Of a stretch of DNA of 64,000 nt, positions 46,724-59,717 are shown piece by piece. The translations under genes and the position numbers were made by a program. Below the pieces are notes generated by a model that saw only the letters and a list, made by a program, of their open reading frames with translations, searched no databases and was not told where the DNA came from. This DNA is from Zoogloea sp. (GTDB taxonomy: Bacteria > Pseudomonadota > Gammaproteobacteria > Burkholderiales > Rhodocyclaceae). Numbering within the stretch: the first letter of the stretch is position 1; each line of letters opens with the position of its first letter. The stretch lies in assembly GCA_016720685.1 (NCBI GenBank), contig JADKKC010000006.1, positions 28,303 to 92,302 on the forward strand, read 5' to 3'.

Positions 46724-48781
46724 ATGGTCCAGTCGTTTCCCTCTTTCCCCATCCGCCGCCGGCTCAAGGGCCGCGAGGTGGCCTCGCTGATCCGCGATCC
46801 GGTGTTTCTGCTCGCCCCGGATCGCCGCATCCTGCACTGGAATCTGGCCGCCGCCCGCGCGCTGAGCGTCGAGGGCTTGCCGGCGGGGGATGCAACCGTT
46901 GCCGAGTCTCCGCGCCTGGCGCGCCTGGCCGAGCTTCTTTCCCACGTGGATGGGCCGTTCATGCTGACGCTGGATGCGCCCGACGGCGAGCGGACCTACC
47001 TGGCCGATCTGCATGAGGAGGGTTCCGACGAGGACGCGCCGACGAGCCTGATCTTGCTGCTGCACGACCATACCGAGCTGATCCATCTGCAGAAGGCGCT
47101 GCGCGAAAGCGAAAACCGCCTGCGGGCCATTACCGGCGCGGCGATGGAGGCGATCATCGCGATGGATAACAAGGGGCGCATCCAGCAGTGGAATCCGGCC
47201 GCCGAGCGCATGTTCGGCTGGACGGCCAGCGAGGCCGTCGGCCGCAGCCTGCATGCCACGCTGGCCGGGCCGGCGGAGCGCGCGCGCTTTAACGCGGCGC
47301 CGGGTGCTGCCGCGTGGTCCCAGGAGGGCGAGGGGCGCAGCTATTGTTCCGTGTTGTGCGTGCCCGCGCTGCGCAAGGATGGCAGCAGCCTCGAAGTCGA
47401 GGTTTCGATCAGCACCTATCGCATGGAAGGCCATTGGCAGGCGCTCGGGATCGTGCGCGACGTGACCGAGCGGGCCCGCGCCGAAGCCCGCCTCAAGGCC
47501 GCCGAGGCGCGCTGGCAGTTTGCGCTGGAGGGGGGCGGCGACGCCGTGTGGGACTGGAACGTGGTGAGCGGTGAAGCCTATTTCGCACCGCGTTACTACG
47601 CCATGCTGGGTTACGAGGAGAACGCCTTCGAGCCCAGTTTCGAGTCCTTCCGCACGTTGGTGCACCCGGACGACTGGTTCCGGGTGGCGAACGCCTTGCG
47701 CACCGCCTTCGAGCCGGAGGGGCCGATTTTCGAGTGCGAGTTCCGGATGCGCACGCCGGACGACACCTACCGCTGGATCAGCTCCCGCGCCCTGATCACC
47801 GAGCGCAATCCTGACGGCCAGCCCCTGCGCATGGTCGGCACCCTGCGGGACGTGCATGAGCGCCATGAGGCCGAAGCCGCCCTCCTGGGGCAGCTTGCCG
47901 AGACCCAGCGCCTCAACGCCGAACTCGAGGAGGCGCAGGTGCAGCTTGTGCAGAGCGAGAAGATGGCCTCCATCGGCCAGCTTTCCGCGGGGGTCGCCCA
48001 TGAGATGAACACCCCGCTGGGCTTCGTGAAGTCAAATATCGGCACCCTGGAAAACTACGTGGGAACGCTTCTCGAGCTGCTCGCCGGCTACCAGCAGGCC
48101 ACGGCCGGCATGGCCGGGGTGGCGGCGCTGGACGAGGTGCGCCAGCAACTCGCGCGTGCCGAGCTGGACTACCTGCGCAGCGACATCCCCGAATTGTTCT
48201 CGGAAACCCGGGACGGCATCCAGCGGGTGCAGCGCATCGTCAGCGACCTCAAGGATTTTTCCCACCTGGGCGGCGAGGGCTGGGGCTATGCCGACATCCA
48301 TCGCGGCCTGGATTCGTCGCTCAACATCCTGCGTAACGAGATCAAGCACCGGGCCGACGTCGTGCGTGAATACGCCAGCCTGCCCGAGCTCTGGTGCCAG
48401 GCCTCCCAGCTCAACCAGGTCTTCCTCAACCTCCTGGCCAACGCCGCCCACGCCATTGAGGAGAGGGGGCGGATCACGGTGCGCACGCGGGGCGAGGGCG
48501 AATTCGTGGTGGTTGAGATCGAGGACTCCGGCTGCGGCATTCCGCCGGAAAACCTCAAGCGCATCTTCGATGCCTTCTTTACCACCAAGCCGGTCGGCAA
48601 GGGGACGGGGCTGGGCTTGTCCATCAGCTACGGCATCATCCGCAAGCACTCGGGGCGCATCGACGTGTCCAGCCGGCCGGGGCATGGCAGCACCTTTCAG
48701 GTTTTCCTGCCCCTGCATGGCAGCGCCCCGGGCGTCACCGACGAGTCTGGCTTGCCCGGTGAGGGCGAGAGCCCTGAATAA
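46724..48781 (+). CDS. Multi-PAS sensor histidine kinase
   Basis: A 685-residue soluble kinase with no membrane helix. A PAS-like domain (20-115) and two PAS domains follow (about 125-255, EAIIAMDNKGRIQQWNPAAE; and 262-385, WQFALEGGGDAVWDWNVVSG), the latter a PAS_3 type with a PAC motif. A coiled coil leads to His426 in GVAHEMNTPLGFV, and a HATPase has NLLANAAHAIEERG, DSGCGIPPE and TGLGLSISYGIIRKH. There is no receiver domain. The ATG at 46724 replaces a TTG five codons earlier. The output partner is unknown. Confidence 0.9.
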   Translation: MVQSFPSFPIRRRLKGREVASLIRDPVFLLAPDRRILHWNLAAARALSVEGLPAGDATVAESPRLARLAELLSHVDGPFMLTLDAPDGERTYLADLHEEGSDEDAPTSLILLLHDHTELIHLQKALRESENRLRAITGAAMEAIIAMDNKGRIQQWNPAAERMFGWTASEAVGRSLHATLAGPAERARFNAAPGAAAWSQEGEGRSYCSVLCVPALRKDGSSLEVEVSISTYRMEGHWQALGIVRDVTERARAEARLKAAEARWQFALEGGGDAVWDWNVVSGEAYFAPRYYAMLGYEENAFEPSFESFRTLVHPDDWFRVANALRTAFEPEGPIFECEFRMRTPDDTYRWISSRALITERNPDGQPLRMVGTLRDVHERHEAEAALLGQLAETQRLNAELEEAQVQLVQSEKMASIGQLSAGVAHEMNTPLGFVKSNIGTLENYVGTLLELLAGYQQATAGMAGVAALDEVRQQLARAELDYLRSDIPELFSETRDGIQRVQRIVSDLKDFSHLGGEGWGYADIHRGLDSSLNILRNEIKHRADVVREYASLPELWCQASQLNQVFLNLLANAAHAIEERGRITVRTRGEGEFVVVEIEDSGCGIPPENLKRIFDAFFTTKPVGKGTGLGLSISYGIIRKHSGRIDVSSRPGHGSTFQVFLPLHGSAPGVTDESGLPGEGESPE

Positions 48782-48936
48782 GGGGGCGCGCTTGTGACGA
48801 TGATCGCCCGATACCCTCAATCCCCCGTTTGCACCGCCGTTAGAACGTTTGTGCGAGAGCAGTGGCTGCGCACTCTTTCGTCGGTTCTGGACGTTTTTTG
48901 CGGTACCGCCTGGCAAGCTCACAAGGTTTATGTCTC

Positions 48937-52682
<3,746 letters not shown>

Positions 52683-52683
<1 letters not shown>

Positions 52684-54095
52684 TGAGTCATGCTCCGGCC
52701 TTTGCCCCGTTTGTCTGGGCAGATTATTTCGAAACCGGCTTCGGCGAGGTGGACAGCCAGCACCACCGCCTGGTCGACCTGGTCAATGTGCTCGCCCAGC
52801 GTGCCGCCAGCGGGGCAGAAATCGAGCCGGCCGAACTCGCCCATGTGCTCGACGGCCTGGGACGCTACGCGCTTCACCACTTTGCCACCGAAGAGGCGCT
52901 GATGGAGCAAGGCGGTCTCGACCCCCGGCACCTGCGCATGCACCGGCAGCTGCACGCGGATTTCGTGGCCCAGGTGGAGGCCATGCGCCATACCGCCGAC
53001 CCCACCCGCGTCGTGCCGGTGCTCTACAACTTCGTCACCAGCTGGCTCACCTTTCACATTCTCGATACCGACAAGGGCATGGCGCGCCAGCTGCGGGCGA
53101 TCCAGGCCGGCGCCACGCCCGCCGAGGCGTTCGAGGCCGAGGCCGGGCAGGGTCGCGATCCCGGCAATGTCGCCCTCATCGGTGCGGTGCGCCGCCTGCT
53201 GGGGCTGGTGGCCGAGCGCAACAACGAACTGGCGCTGATCAATGCCAGCCTTGAGCAGCGGGTTGCCGAGCGCACCGCAGAACTCAGCGCCGCCAACCTC
53301 GACCTGCGCCAGGCGCAACAGCGCCTCGTCGAGGCCGACAAGATGGCGGCGGTGGGCCAGCTTGCCGCGGGCGTAGCCCACGAGATCAACAATCCCGTCG
53401 GCTTCGTCACCTCCAACCTCAGTACGCTGCGCTGTTACGCGGAGCGCCTGCTGGCCCTTGCCGAAACGGCCGATCGCCTGGCCGGCACCGCGGCCAGCAG
53501 CGACGACTGGCAGGCCGCCCGGGCGGCGGCCGACTTCGACTTCATCCGGGAGGATCTCCCCGCGCTGCTCGACGAATCCACCCGCGGCCTCGTCAGGGTC
53601 GCCGAAATCGTCCAGGCCCTACAGGGCTTTGCCCAGGCGGCGCCGGTCGAGACGAGCCGGGTCTCGCTGGCGAAGCTCCTCGACGCGGCCATCGCCGCCA
53701 CCGCCGGCAGCCGCCGTCCAGGCCAGCAAGTGACGCGCAACTACGGCGAAATGCCGGCATTGCCGGTCAATCCAACGCTTATCGGCGAAGCCTTCAAGGC
53801 CCTCATCGACAACGCCGGGCAGGCGCTGGGCGGCTCGGACGGCCAGGTCAGCATACGTGCGGGGCGGCGCGGCGGCGAACTGCAGGTGGAAGTGGAAGAT
53901 ACCGGTTGCGGTATGGACGAGGCGACCCGCAGCCGCATCTTCGATCCCTACTTCACGACCCGTCCGGTCGGGCAGGGGCGAGGGCTGGGCCTGTCGTCCA
54001 CCTACCGCATCATCCACCAGCACGGCGGACGCATCGAGGTGGACAGCGTGCCCGGCAAGGGCAGTTGCTTCCGGGTGGTGCTGCCGCTGGGCTGA
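52683..54095 (+). CDS. Hemerythrin-domain sensor histidine kinase
   Basis: A 470-residue kinase. Residues 10-140 are a bacteriohemerythrin domain with all seven di-iron ligands visible: H27 (DSQHHRL), H66 and E70 (HHFATEEALM), H87 and H91 (HRQLH), H125 and D130 (FHILDTDKG). A coiled coil (RNNELALINASLEQRVAERT) leads to His233 in GVAHEINNPVGFVTSN and a HATPase with DNAGQAL, DTGCGMDE and RGLGLSSTYRIIHQHGG. There is no receiver. Hemerythrins bind O2 or NO, so redox/oxygen sensing is inferred. It is coupled to the upstream hybrid kinase by a one-base overlap and ends at a terminator. Confidence 0.93.
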
Positions 54096-54111
54096 AACTC
54101 TCGGTCTGAAT

Positions 54112-54146
54112 CATGAAGAACCCGGCGCCAGGCCGGGTTCTTCATG
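54112..54146. terminator. Bidirectional terminator between hemerythrin kinase and htpX
   Basis: A perfect 15-bp stem (CATGAAGAACCCGGC and its complement) with a 5-base loop sits between two convergent genes. Confidence 0.8.
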
Positions 54147-54163
54147 TGGAGGCGGGCTGGAAC

Positions 54164-55013
54164 TCAGCGTCGCTGGGGCATTGCGCGCAGCTTGGCAACG
54201 CGCTCCTCGGTGGCCGGGTGGGTGCTGAACAGGCCGCGCAGGCCGCCGCCGGAGAGCGGGTTCATGATCATCATCTGGCCGGTTTCGGGGTGTGCCTCGG
54301 CGGTCGGCATCGGAATGCCGCGGGCGAAGGCGTCGATCTTCAGCAAGGCATCGGCCAGCGCGTGGGGGTCGCCGGCAATTTCGGCGCCGCCGCGGTCGGC
54401 CTCGAACTCGCGCGAGCGGCTGATCGCCATCTGGATCAGGCTGGCCGCCAGGCGCCAGCAGGGCCACGGCGATGGAGGCGATCGGGTTGGACGGACGGCC
54501 TTCCGAATCGCGGCCGCTGAAGAACATCGCAAAGTTGGCCAGGGACGAGATCGCACCGGCCATGGTGGCCGAGATGGTCGACAGCAGGATGTCCCGGTGC
54601 TTCACGTGGGCCAGCTCGTGGGCCATCACGCCGCGCAGTTCGCGCTCGCTGAGCATCTGCAGGATGCCCGAGGTGGCGGCTACGGCGGCGTGTTCGGGGT
54701 TGCGGCCGGTGGCGAAGGCGTTGGGCTGGTCCTCGTGGATGATGTAAACCTTGGGCATCGGCAGCTGGGCGCGGGCGGCCAGTTCGCGAACCATGTTGTA
54801 GAGGTAGGGCGAGCTGGTTTCATCCACCGGCTGTGCGTTGTACATGCGCAGCACCATCTTGTCGGAGAACCAGTACGAGAAAATATTCATCGCGCCACCG
54901 AACAGCAGCGCGAGGAGCATTCCCGACTGGCCGCCGATCATGGCGCCGATCGCCCCGAAGAGGGCGATGATTCCAGCCATCAGGATCGAGGTCTTGAGCC
55001 AGTTGCCTAGCAT
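54164..55013 (-). pseudogene. htpX: Membrane protease HtpX, frameshifted
   Basis: HtpX is a zinc metalloprotease that degrades misfolded inner-membrane proteins. The first frame (from MLGNWLKTSILMAGIIALFG) has two transmembrane helices, GRNPEHAAVAATSGILQML and the zinc motif MAHELAHVKHRD, and then is lost after VALLAP. The rest (LIQMAISRSREFEADRGGAE, with the third zinc-ligand Glu, to KLRAMPQRR) is read one base later, ending at 54164. The net effect is one extra base (or two missing) at about 54450-54453 in GGCGCC. It follows fmt in the usual def-fmt-htpX order. Error in the sequence is likely. Confidence 0.9.
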
Positions 55014-55166
55014 TGCGTGTATCCGTCCTTTCGAGATTCGGGGGGTAAGCGAATGCTTAGATGGGGGAGGTGGCCGAAAATTCAATCGGCGCGCCGGGGC
55101 CTGTGCGTTCACGCAGGCCCGGCGGGCGGGTTTGATCCCGCAATGACGTGCTGGCGGGGAGGGGTG

Positions 55167-56108
55167 TTATTGCGCTGGGCAGTCGAAGTGCGCGCCGACG
55201 GCGATGGGCATGCCGCGCAGGAAGTTGGCCGCCGACAGGCGCTTGCCGCCGGGCTTTTGCAGCTCGGTGATGCACAGCGCGCCTTCGCCGCAGGCGATGA
55301 TGACGCCGGCGGGTTCGGCCAGCAGCACTTCGCCGGGCGCGCCGACGGCGTCAATGGCGCGGGCACGCCAAAGCTTGATCGGGGCGCCCTCCAGTGTGGC
55401 CAGCGCGCCGGGGAAGGGGTTGAACGCGCGGACATCGCGTGCGATCTCGGTGGCCGGGCGAGACCAGTCGACAGTGGCCTCGGCCTTGCCGATCTTGGCG
55501 GCGTAGGTGGCGCCTTCGGCCGGCTGGGGTGTGGCGACGAGGCTGTCGGGTGCGGTTTTGAGGGCGTCGAGCGCTTCCACGATCAGTTCGGAGCCGATCC
55601 ACGCGAGGCGGTCGTGGAGGCTGCCGGTGGTGTCGTCGTCCTGGATCGCTTCGACGCGCTTCAGCAACATCGGCCCGGTGTCGAGGCCGGCGTCCATCTG
55701 CATGATGGTGATGCCGGTTTCGCTGTCACCGGCCTGGATCGCCCGGTGGATGGGCGCCGCGCCGCGCCAGCGCGGCAGCAGCGAGGCGTGGATGTTGAGG
55801 CAGCCAAGGCGCGGCATGTCGAGCACGGCCTGGGGCAGGATGATGCCGTAGGCGGCCACCACCAGCACATCCACCTGCGCGTCGGCGAGCGGGGCTTGCT
55901 GCTCGGGCGTGCGCAGTTTTTCGGGCTGATGCACCGGAATGCCGGCCGCCAGCGCAACCTGCTTGACCGGGCTGGGCTGCAGCTGCATGCCGCGGCCGGC
56001 CGGGCGGTCGGGCTGGGTGAACACGAAGGGCACCTCGAAGCCGGCGGCGAGAATCGCCTCCAGCGCCGCGGCGGCGAATTCGGGGGTTCCGGCGAAGGCG
56101 ACTTTCAT
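55167..56108 (-). CDS. fmt: Methionyl-tRNA formyltransferase
   Basis: Fmt adds a formyl group to initiator Met-tRNA from 10-formyl-THF. The 313-residue protein has VAFAGTPEFAAAALEAIL, FTQPDRPAGRGMQLQPSPVK, the catalytic region LNIHASLLPRWRGAAPIHRA and MDAGLDTGPML, and a C-terminal OB-like domain. The ATG at 56106-56108 shares one base with the def stop (TGATG). Upstream in-frame codons lie inside def. Confidence 0.98.
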   Translation of the reverse strand: MKVAFAGTPEFAAAALEAILAAGFEVPFVFTQPDRPAGRGMQLQPSPVKQVALAAGIPVHQPEKLRTPEQQAPLADAQVDVLVVAAYGIILPQAVLDMPRLGCLNIHASLLPRWRGAAPIHRAIQAGDSETGITIMQMDAGLDTGPMLLKRVEAIQDDDTTGSLHDRLAWIGSELIVEALDALKTAPDSLVATPQPAEGATYAAKIGKAEATVDWSRPATEIARDVRAFNPFPGALATLEGAPIKLWRARAIDAVGAPGEVLLAEPAGVIIACGEGALCITELQKPGGKRLSAANFLRGMPIAVGAHFDCPAQ

Positions 56109-56611
56109 CAGGCGGTGATCCTGGCTTTTTTGGCGAGCTTGTCCTTGATGCGGGTCTGCTTGAGCTTCGACAGGTATTCGACGAAGACCTTGCCGTCCAG
56201 GTGGTCGAGTTCGTGCTGGATGCACACCGCGAGCAGGCCTTCGGCGTCGAGCTCGAAGGTTTCACCCTTCTGGTTCAGGGCGCGCACGCGAACTTGTTCG
56301 GCCCGGGTGACCTTGTCGTAGATGCCGGGCACCGACAGACACCCTTCCTCACAGACCTGTTCGCCCGAGCGGGAGATGATTTCGGGGTTGACCAGCGCCA
56401 GCAGCGCCGAGTTGTCTTCCGACACATCGATCACCACGACGCGCTGATGGACGTTCACCTGCGTGGCGGCAAGCCCGATGCCGGGCGCTTCGTACATGGT
56501 TTCGGCCATGTCGGCGACGAGTTTGCGGATGCTGTCATCCACTTTGAGCACGGGCGCAGCGCGCGTGTGCAGGCGAGGATCGGGGTAGCGGAGGATGGGT
56601 AGCAGGGCCAT
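56108..56611 (-). CDS. def: Peptide deformylase
   Basis: Def removes the N-formyl group from new proteins. The 167-residue protein is of normal size with the three family motifs: APGIGLAATQVNVH, CEEGCLSVPG (Cys metal ligand) and CIQHELDHLDGKVF (HExxH-type). It is the first gene of def-fmt-htpX and divergent from the lysM gene, 204 bp away. Confidence 0.98.
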   Translation of the reverse strand: MALLPILRYPDPRLHTRAAPVLKVDDSIRKLVADMAETMYEAPGIGLAATQVNVHQRVVVIDVSEDNSALLALVNPEIISRSGEQVCEEGCLSVPGIYDKVTRAEQVRVRALNQKGETFELDAEGLLAVCIQHELDHLDGKVFVEYLSKLKQTRIKDKLAKKARITA

Positions 56612-56717
56612 AAATATTGCCGGATGAAGACTTTACGTGCAGAATTTTGAGTCAAATCTGGAATGCTCGCGTTGTATCGAGGCAAGCATCGGGCTTCGCC
56701 AGACAGATCGCCGAAAC

Positions 56718-56770
56718 GCCGAAACAGACCACAGAAACAAGCCGCAGAAACAGACCGCCCCAACAAGCCG
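56718..56770 (+). repeat. Imperfect 23-26 bp tandem repeat in the lysM leader
   Basis: Two imperfect copies of GCCG(CA)GAAACAGACC...(C/A)AACAA lie at 56718-56740 and 56741-56766, followed by another GCCG, in the 204-bp divergent region between def and lysM. Copies are CA-rich on the plus strand. The function is unknown. It could be an activator-binding or leader-RNA element. Confidence 0.4.
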
Positions 56771-56815
56771 CCTACAGCGCGGCGAAGCTATCCGCCGAAA
56801 GCGAGTGGAAATCCA

Positions 56816-57937
56816 ATGAAGCGCATTATATCCGCCCTCCTCATCGGCGTCGCGGCCCTGGTTCCGGTGGGAGCGGGTGCTGCCGCGCCTGTCCGCCTGG
56901 CCGACGACGCACCCGACAGCCATGTCGTTGTGACCGGCGACACCCTGTGGGGTATCTCCGGGAAGTTCCTGAAGGAACCGTGGCGCTGGCCGGAAGTCTG
57001 GCGTCTCAACCGCGAGCAGATCAGCAATCCGCACCTCATCTACCCGGGCCAGATCATCGTCCTCGACCGCAGCGGCCCGACGCCCGTGCTCAAGTTCGGC
57101 CGGCGTATCGGCCAGGGCGGCAGCGATCGGGCGCTCTACGAAAAACGCTTCCCGCAGGTGTATTCCGAATCGGCTACTGCCGCCATCCAGAGCATTCCGC
57201 TGCGCGTCATCAAGCCCTTCCTGTCCGAACCGCTGGTGGTGAATGACGAGCAGGAAACCGAGGCCGGCATCGTCGTGGCCACCCAGGAAGGCCGCGTCTT
57301 CACCGGGCCGGGCGACACGATTTTCGCCACCCGCATCCTGCCGGGCGTCTTCGACTGGAACGTCTATCGCAAGGCCAAGCCGCTCAAGGAGCCCGTCACC
57401 GGCGAGATTCTCGGCTACGAAGCGGTTTATCTCGGCCGCGCGCGGGTCAGCTCGGAGGCCGGTGCCGACACGCCCGCATCGGTGATCACGGCCCAGACCC
57501 AGGCGAAGGATCCGCTGCAGATTCCGGCCAGCCTGGTCCTCCTCGCAACCAAGCAGGAAGTCGGCAAGGGCGACCGCCTGCTGCCGGCCGGCCAGCCCGA
57601 GTTGCTGAGCTATGTGCCCCACGCCCCCGCGCAGGACATGAACGGACGGGTCGTGTCGATCTACAACGGGGTTGCCGAAGCCGGGCGCTACAACGTCGTT
57701 TCGCTCAGCCTCGGCAAGCGCGAAGGCGTCGAGATCGGCCATGTCCTGTCGCTGCACCGGAATCGCGGCGAAACGGTCTACCGCGAGGATAACGTCGGTG
57801 CGCCGCAGCGCTTTCAGTTGCCCGAGCAACGTTATGGCCTGGTCTTCGTGTTCCGGGTTTTTGATCGTATCGCCTACGCCCTGGTGATGGAAAACAACGG
57901 CCCGGTTTCAGTGGCTGACAGCGTCCGCAAGCCCTGA
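56816..57937 (+). CDS. LysM peptidoglycan-binding periplasmic protein
   Basis: A 373-residue exported protein. Signal peptide MKRIISALLIGVAALVPVGA then GAAAPVRL. A LysM domain at about 36-86 has VVTGDTLWGISGKFLKEPWR, WPEVWRLNREQISNPHLIYP and GQIIVLD. The rest is beta-rich with no enzyme motif and has repeated VSxYNGVAEAG/GHVLSLHR patterns. Such proteins sit next to dprA in many betaproteobacteria (established neighbourhood), function unknown. The ATG at 56816 has a weak site. Frames upstream lack a signal peptide. Confidence 0.9.
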   Translation: MKRIISALLIGVAALVPVGAGAAAPVRLADDAPDSHVVVTGDTLWGISGKFLKEPWRWPEVWRLNREQISNPHLIYPGQIIVLDRSGPTPVLKFGRRIGQGGSDRALYEKRFPQVYSESATAAIQSIPLRVIKPFLSEPLVVNDEQETEAGIVVATQEGRVFTGPGDTIFATRILPGVFDWNVYRKAKPLKEPVTGEILGYEAVYLGRARVSSEAGADTPASVITAQTQAKDPLQIPASLVLLATKQEVGKGDRLLPAGQPELLSYVPHAPAQDMNGRVVSIYNGVAEAGRYNVVSLSLGKREGVEIGHVLSLHRNRGETVYREDNVGAPQRFQLPEQRYGLVFVFRVFDRIAYALVMENNGPVSVADSVRKP

Positions 57938-58025
57938 GCATCTGAATGACGCGGCAGCGGCGGGGTGCGATGTCTGCCCCCGCCCGTCACGATTTGGTCA
58001 ACCGCCCGCCTCCATCCTCGACGTC

Positions 58026-59115
58026 GTGTCAAACGCCCACCCCCTCGCCCCCTGGCTGCGCCTGACCCTCACGCCCGGCGTGGGGCCGTCGGTCCAGCGC
58101 CAGCTGCTGGCCGCCTTCGGCTTGCCCGGGCGCATCTACGAGGCCGGGCACAGCGCCATCGCGGGTGTCATCGGTGCGCCTGCCGCCCGCACGCTGCTCG
58201 ATTACGACAGCGCCGCAGCCGTCGAAGCGGCCCTCGAATGGGGCGACCAGCCCGGCAACACCATCCTGACCCTCGGCGATGCGGCCTATCCGGCCCTGCT
58301 CCTCGAGATTCCCGATCCGCCGGTCACGCTTTATGTAAAGGGCGATCCGCTTCTTCTGGCGCGCCAGTCGGCTTGCCGTCGTCGGTGCGCGCAGCGCCAC
58401 GCCCCAGGGCGAGGCCAACGCCGAAGCCTTTGCCACCAGCCTGTCCCGGGCCGCACTGTGCATCGTCAGCGGGCTGGCGCTGGGCATCGACGCTGCGGCC
58501 CACCGGGGTGGTCTGGCCGGGCCGGGCAGCACGGTGGCGGTGATCGGCACCGGCGCCGACCGCATCTATCCGGCGCGCAACGCGGCGCTGGCCCGCCGTA
58601 TCGCCGAGGCCGGCGCCATCGTCAGCGAGTTTCCCCTCGGCACTGCGCCGCTGGCCCACAATTTTCCGCGCCGCAACCGGCTTATTGCCGGCCTGGCGAG
58701 TGGCGTGCTGGTTGTCGAGGCGGCGCTCAAGAGCGGCTCGCTGATTACCGCCCGGCTCGCCACCGACTGCGGACGCGACGTATTTGCGATTCCCGGCTCC
58801 ATTCACTCGCCGCTTGCACGGGGATGCCATCGTCTTATTCGCGACGGCGCCAAGCTCGTCGAAGCCGCTTCCGACATCCTCGAAGAGCTCCGCCTTGCAC
58901 CTCCAGAGGCCGCCGCCGCCGTTGATTCCGCCCTTCCGGCCGTGGCGGGCGACGAAGCCCGGGTTTTTGCGGCGCTTGGTCATGATCCTGTGGACATGGA
59001 CACGCTGGTGCACCGCACCAGCTTGACGCCGGAAGCGCTCTACGCCATTCTGCTTGCGCTGGAACTCGACGGGCGCGTGTCACGCCTGCCCGGAGGGCGT
59101 CTCCAGCGCCTCTGA
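58026..59115 (+). pseudogene. dprA: DNA processing protein DprA, frameshifted
   Basis: DprA loads RecA on incoming single-stranded DNA during natural transformation. From GTG 58026 the first frame gives MSNAHPLAPWLRLTLTPGVG, an N-terminal SAM-like domain, and GDPLLLARQS, then is lost. The next frame, one base later, has LAVVGARSATPQGEANAEAF, IVSGLALGIDAAAHRGGL, VIGTGADRIYPARNAAL, and SEFPLGTAPLAHNFPRRNRL, and the C-terminal winged helix to GGRLQRL at 59115. One extra G at about 58369-58371 (TCGG) restores the family sequence RQSLAVVG. The genomic position (lysM-dprA-smg-topB) is normal. Error is likely. Confidence 0.92.
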
Positions 59116-59144
59116 AAAAACGACCGGCCTCAGGCCCACGCGCC

Positions 59145-59624
59145 ATGTTCGATATCCTCGTGTACCTCTTCGAGAACTACGTTCACGCCGACGCGTGCCC
59201 CGAACCCGCGCAACTGGCCCGCAAACTTACCGCAGCCGGTTTCGAGGAAGAAGAAATCGCCGAAGCCCTCGACTGGCTGTCAGGCCTGCGCCAACTGTCC
59301 GACGGCGAAGGCCCGGCCCAGTGCGCACGGCCCGGATCGCTGCGCATCTACGCCGACGACGAGCTCGTCCGGCTGGGTGTCGAGTGCCGCGGTTTCCTGC
59401 TGTTTCTCGAGAACGCAGGCATCCTGGATGCCGAATGCCGCGAGATGATTGTCGAGCGGGCTCTGGCGCTTGGCGAAACCGAGATCGAACTCGACAATCT
59501 CAAGGTCATCGTGCTGATGGTGCTGTGGCAGCAGGATCGCCCGATCAATGGCCTGATCCTCGACGAACTGCTCAACGAGTCCGACGAAGACGAAGAAGAG
59601 ACGGCTTCATACGCGCTGCACTGA
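59145..59624 (+). CDS. smg: Smg family protein (DUF494)
   Basis: A 159-residue cytoplasmic protein of the Smg/DUF494 family, starting MFDILVYLFENYVHADACPE with LARKLTAAGFEEEEIAEALD, and acidic throughout. The role is unknown. It is found with dprA and topoisomerase genes across beta- and gammaproteobacteria. The start is ATG 59145, 29 bp after dprA, and topB follows after 93 bp. Confidence 0.92.
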   Translation: MFDILVYLFENYVHADACPEPAQLARKLTAAGFEEEEIAEALDWLSGLRQLSDGEGPAQCARPGSLRIYADDELVRLGVECRGFLLFLENAGILDAECREMIVERALALGETEIELDNLKVIVLMVLWQQDRPINGLILDELLNESDEDEEETASYALH

Positions 59625-59717
59625 TCGGCGGGCTGCTTGCATGCCCGGCGCAGGCTTCCGTATGATGCGCCGCTCCCCCAATAACCTGAGTCAGGCGTTG
59701 CAAAACGCACTACAGGC

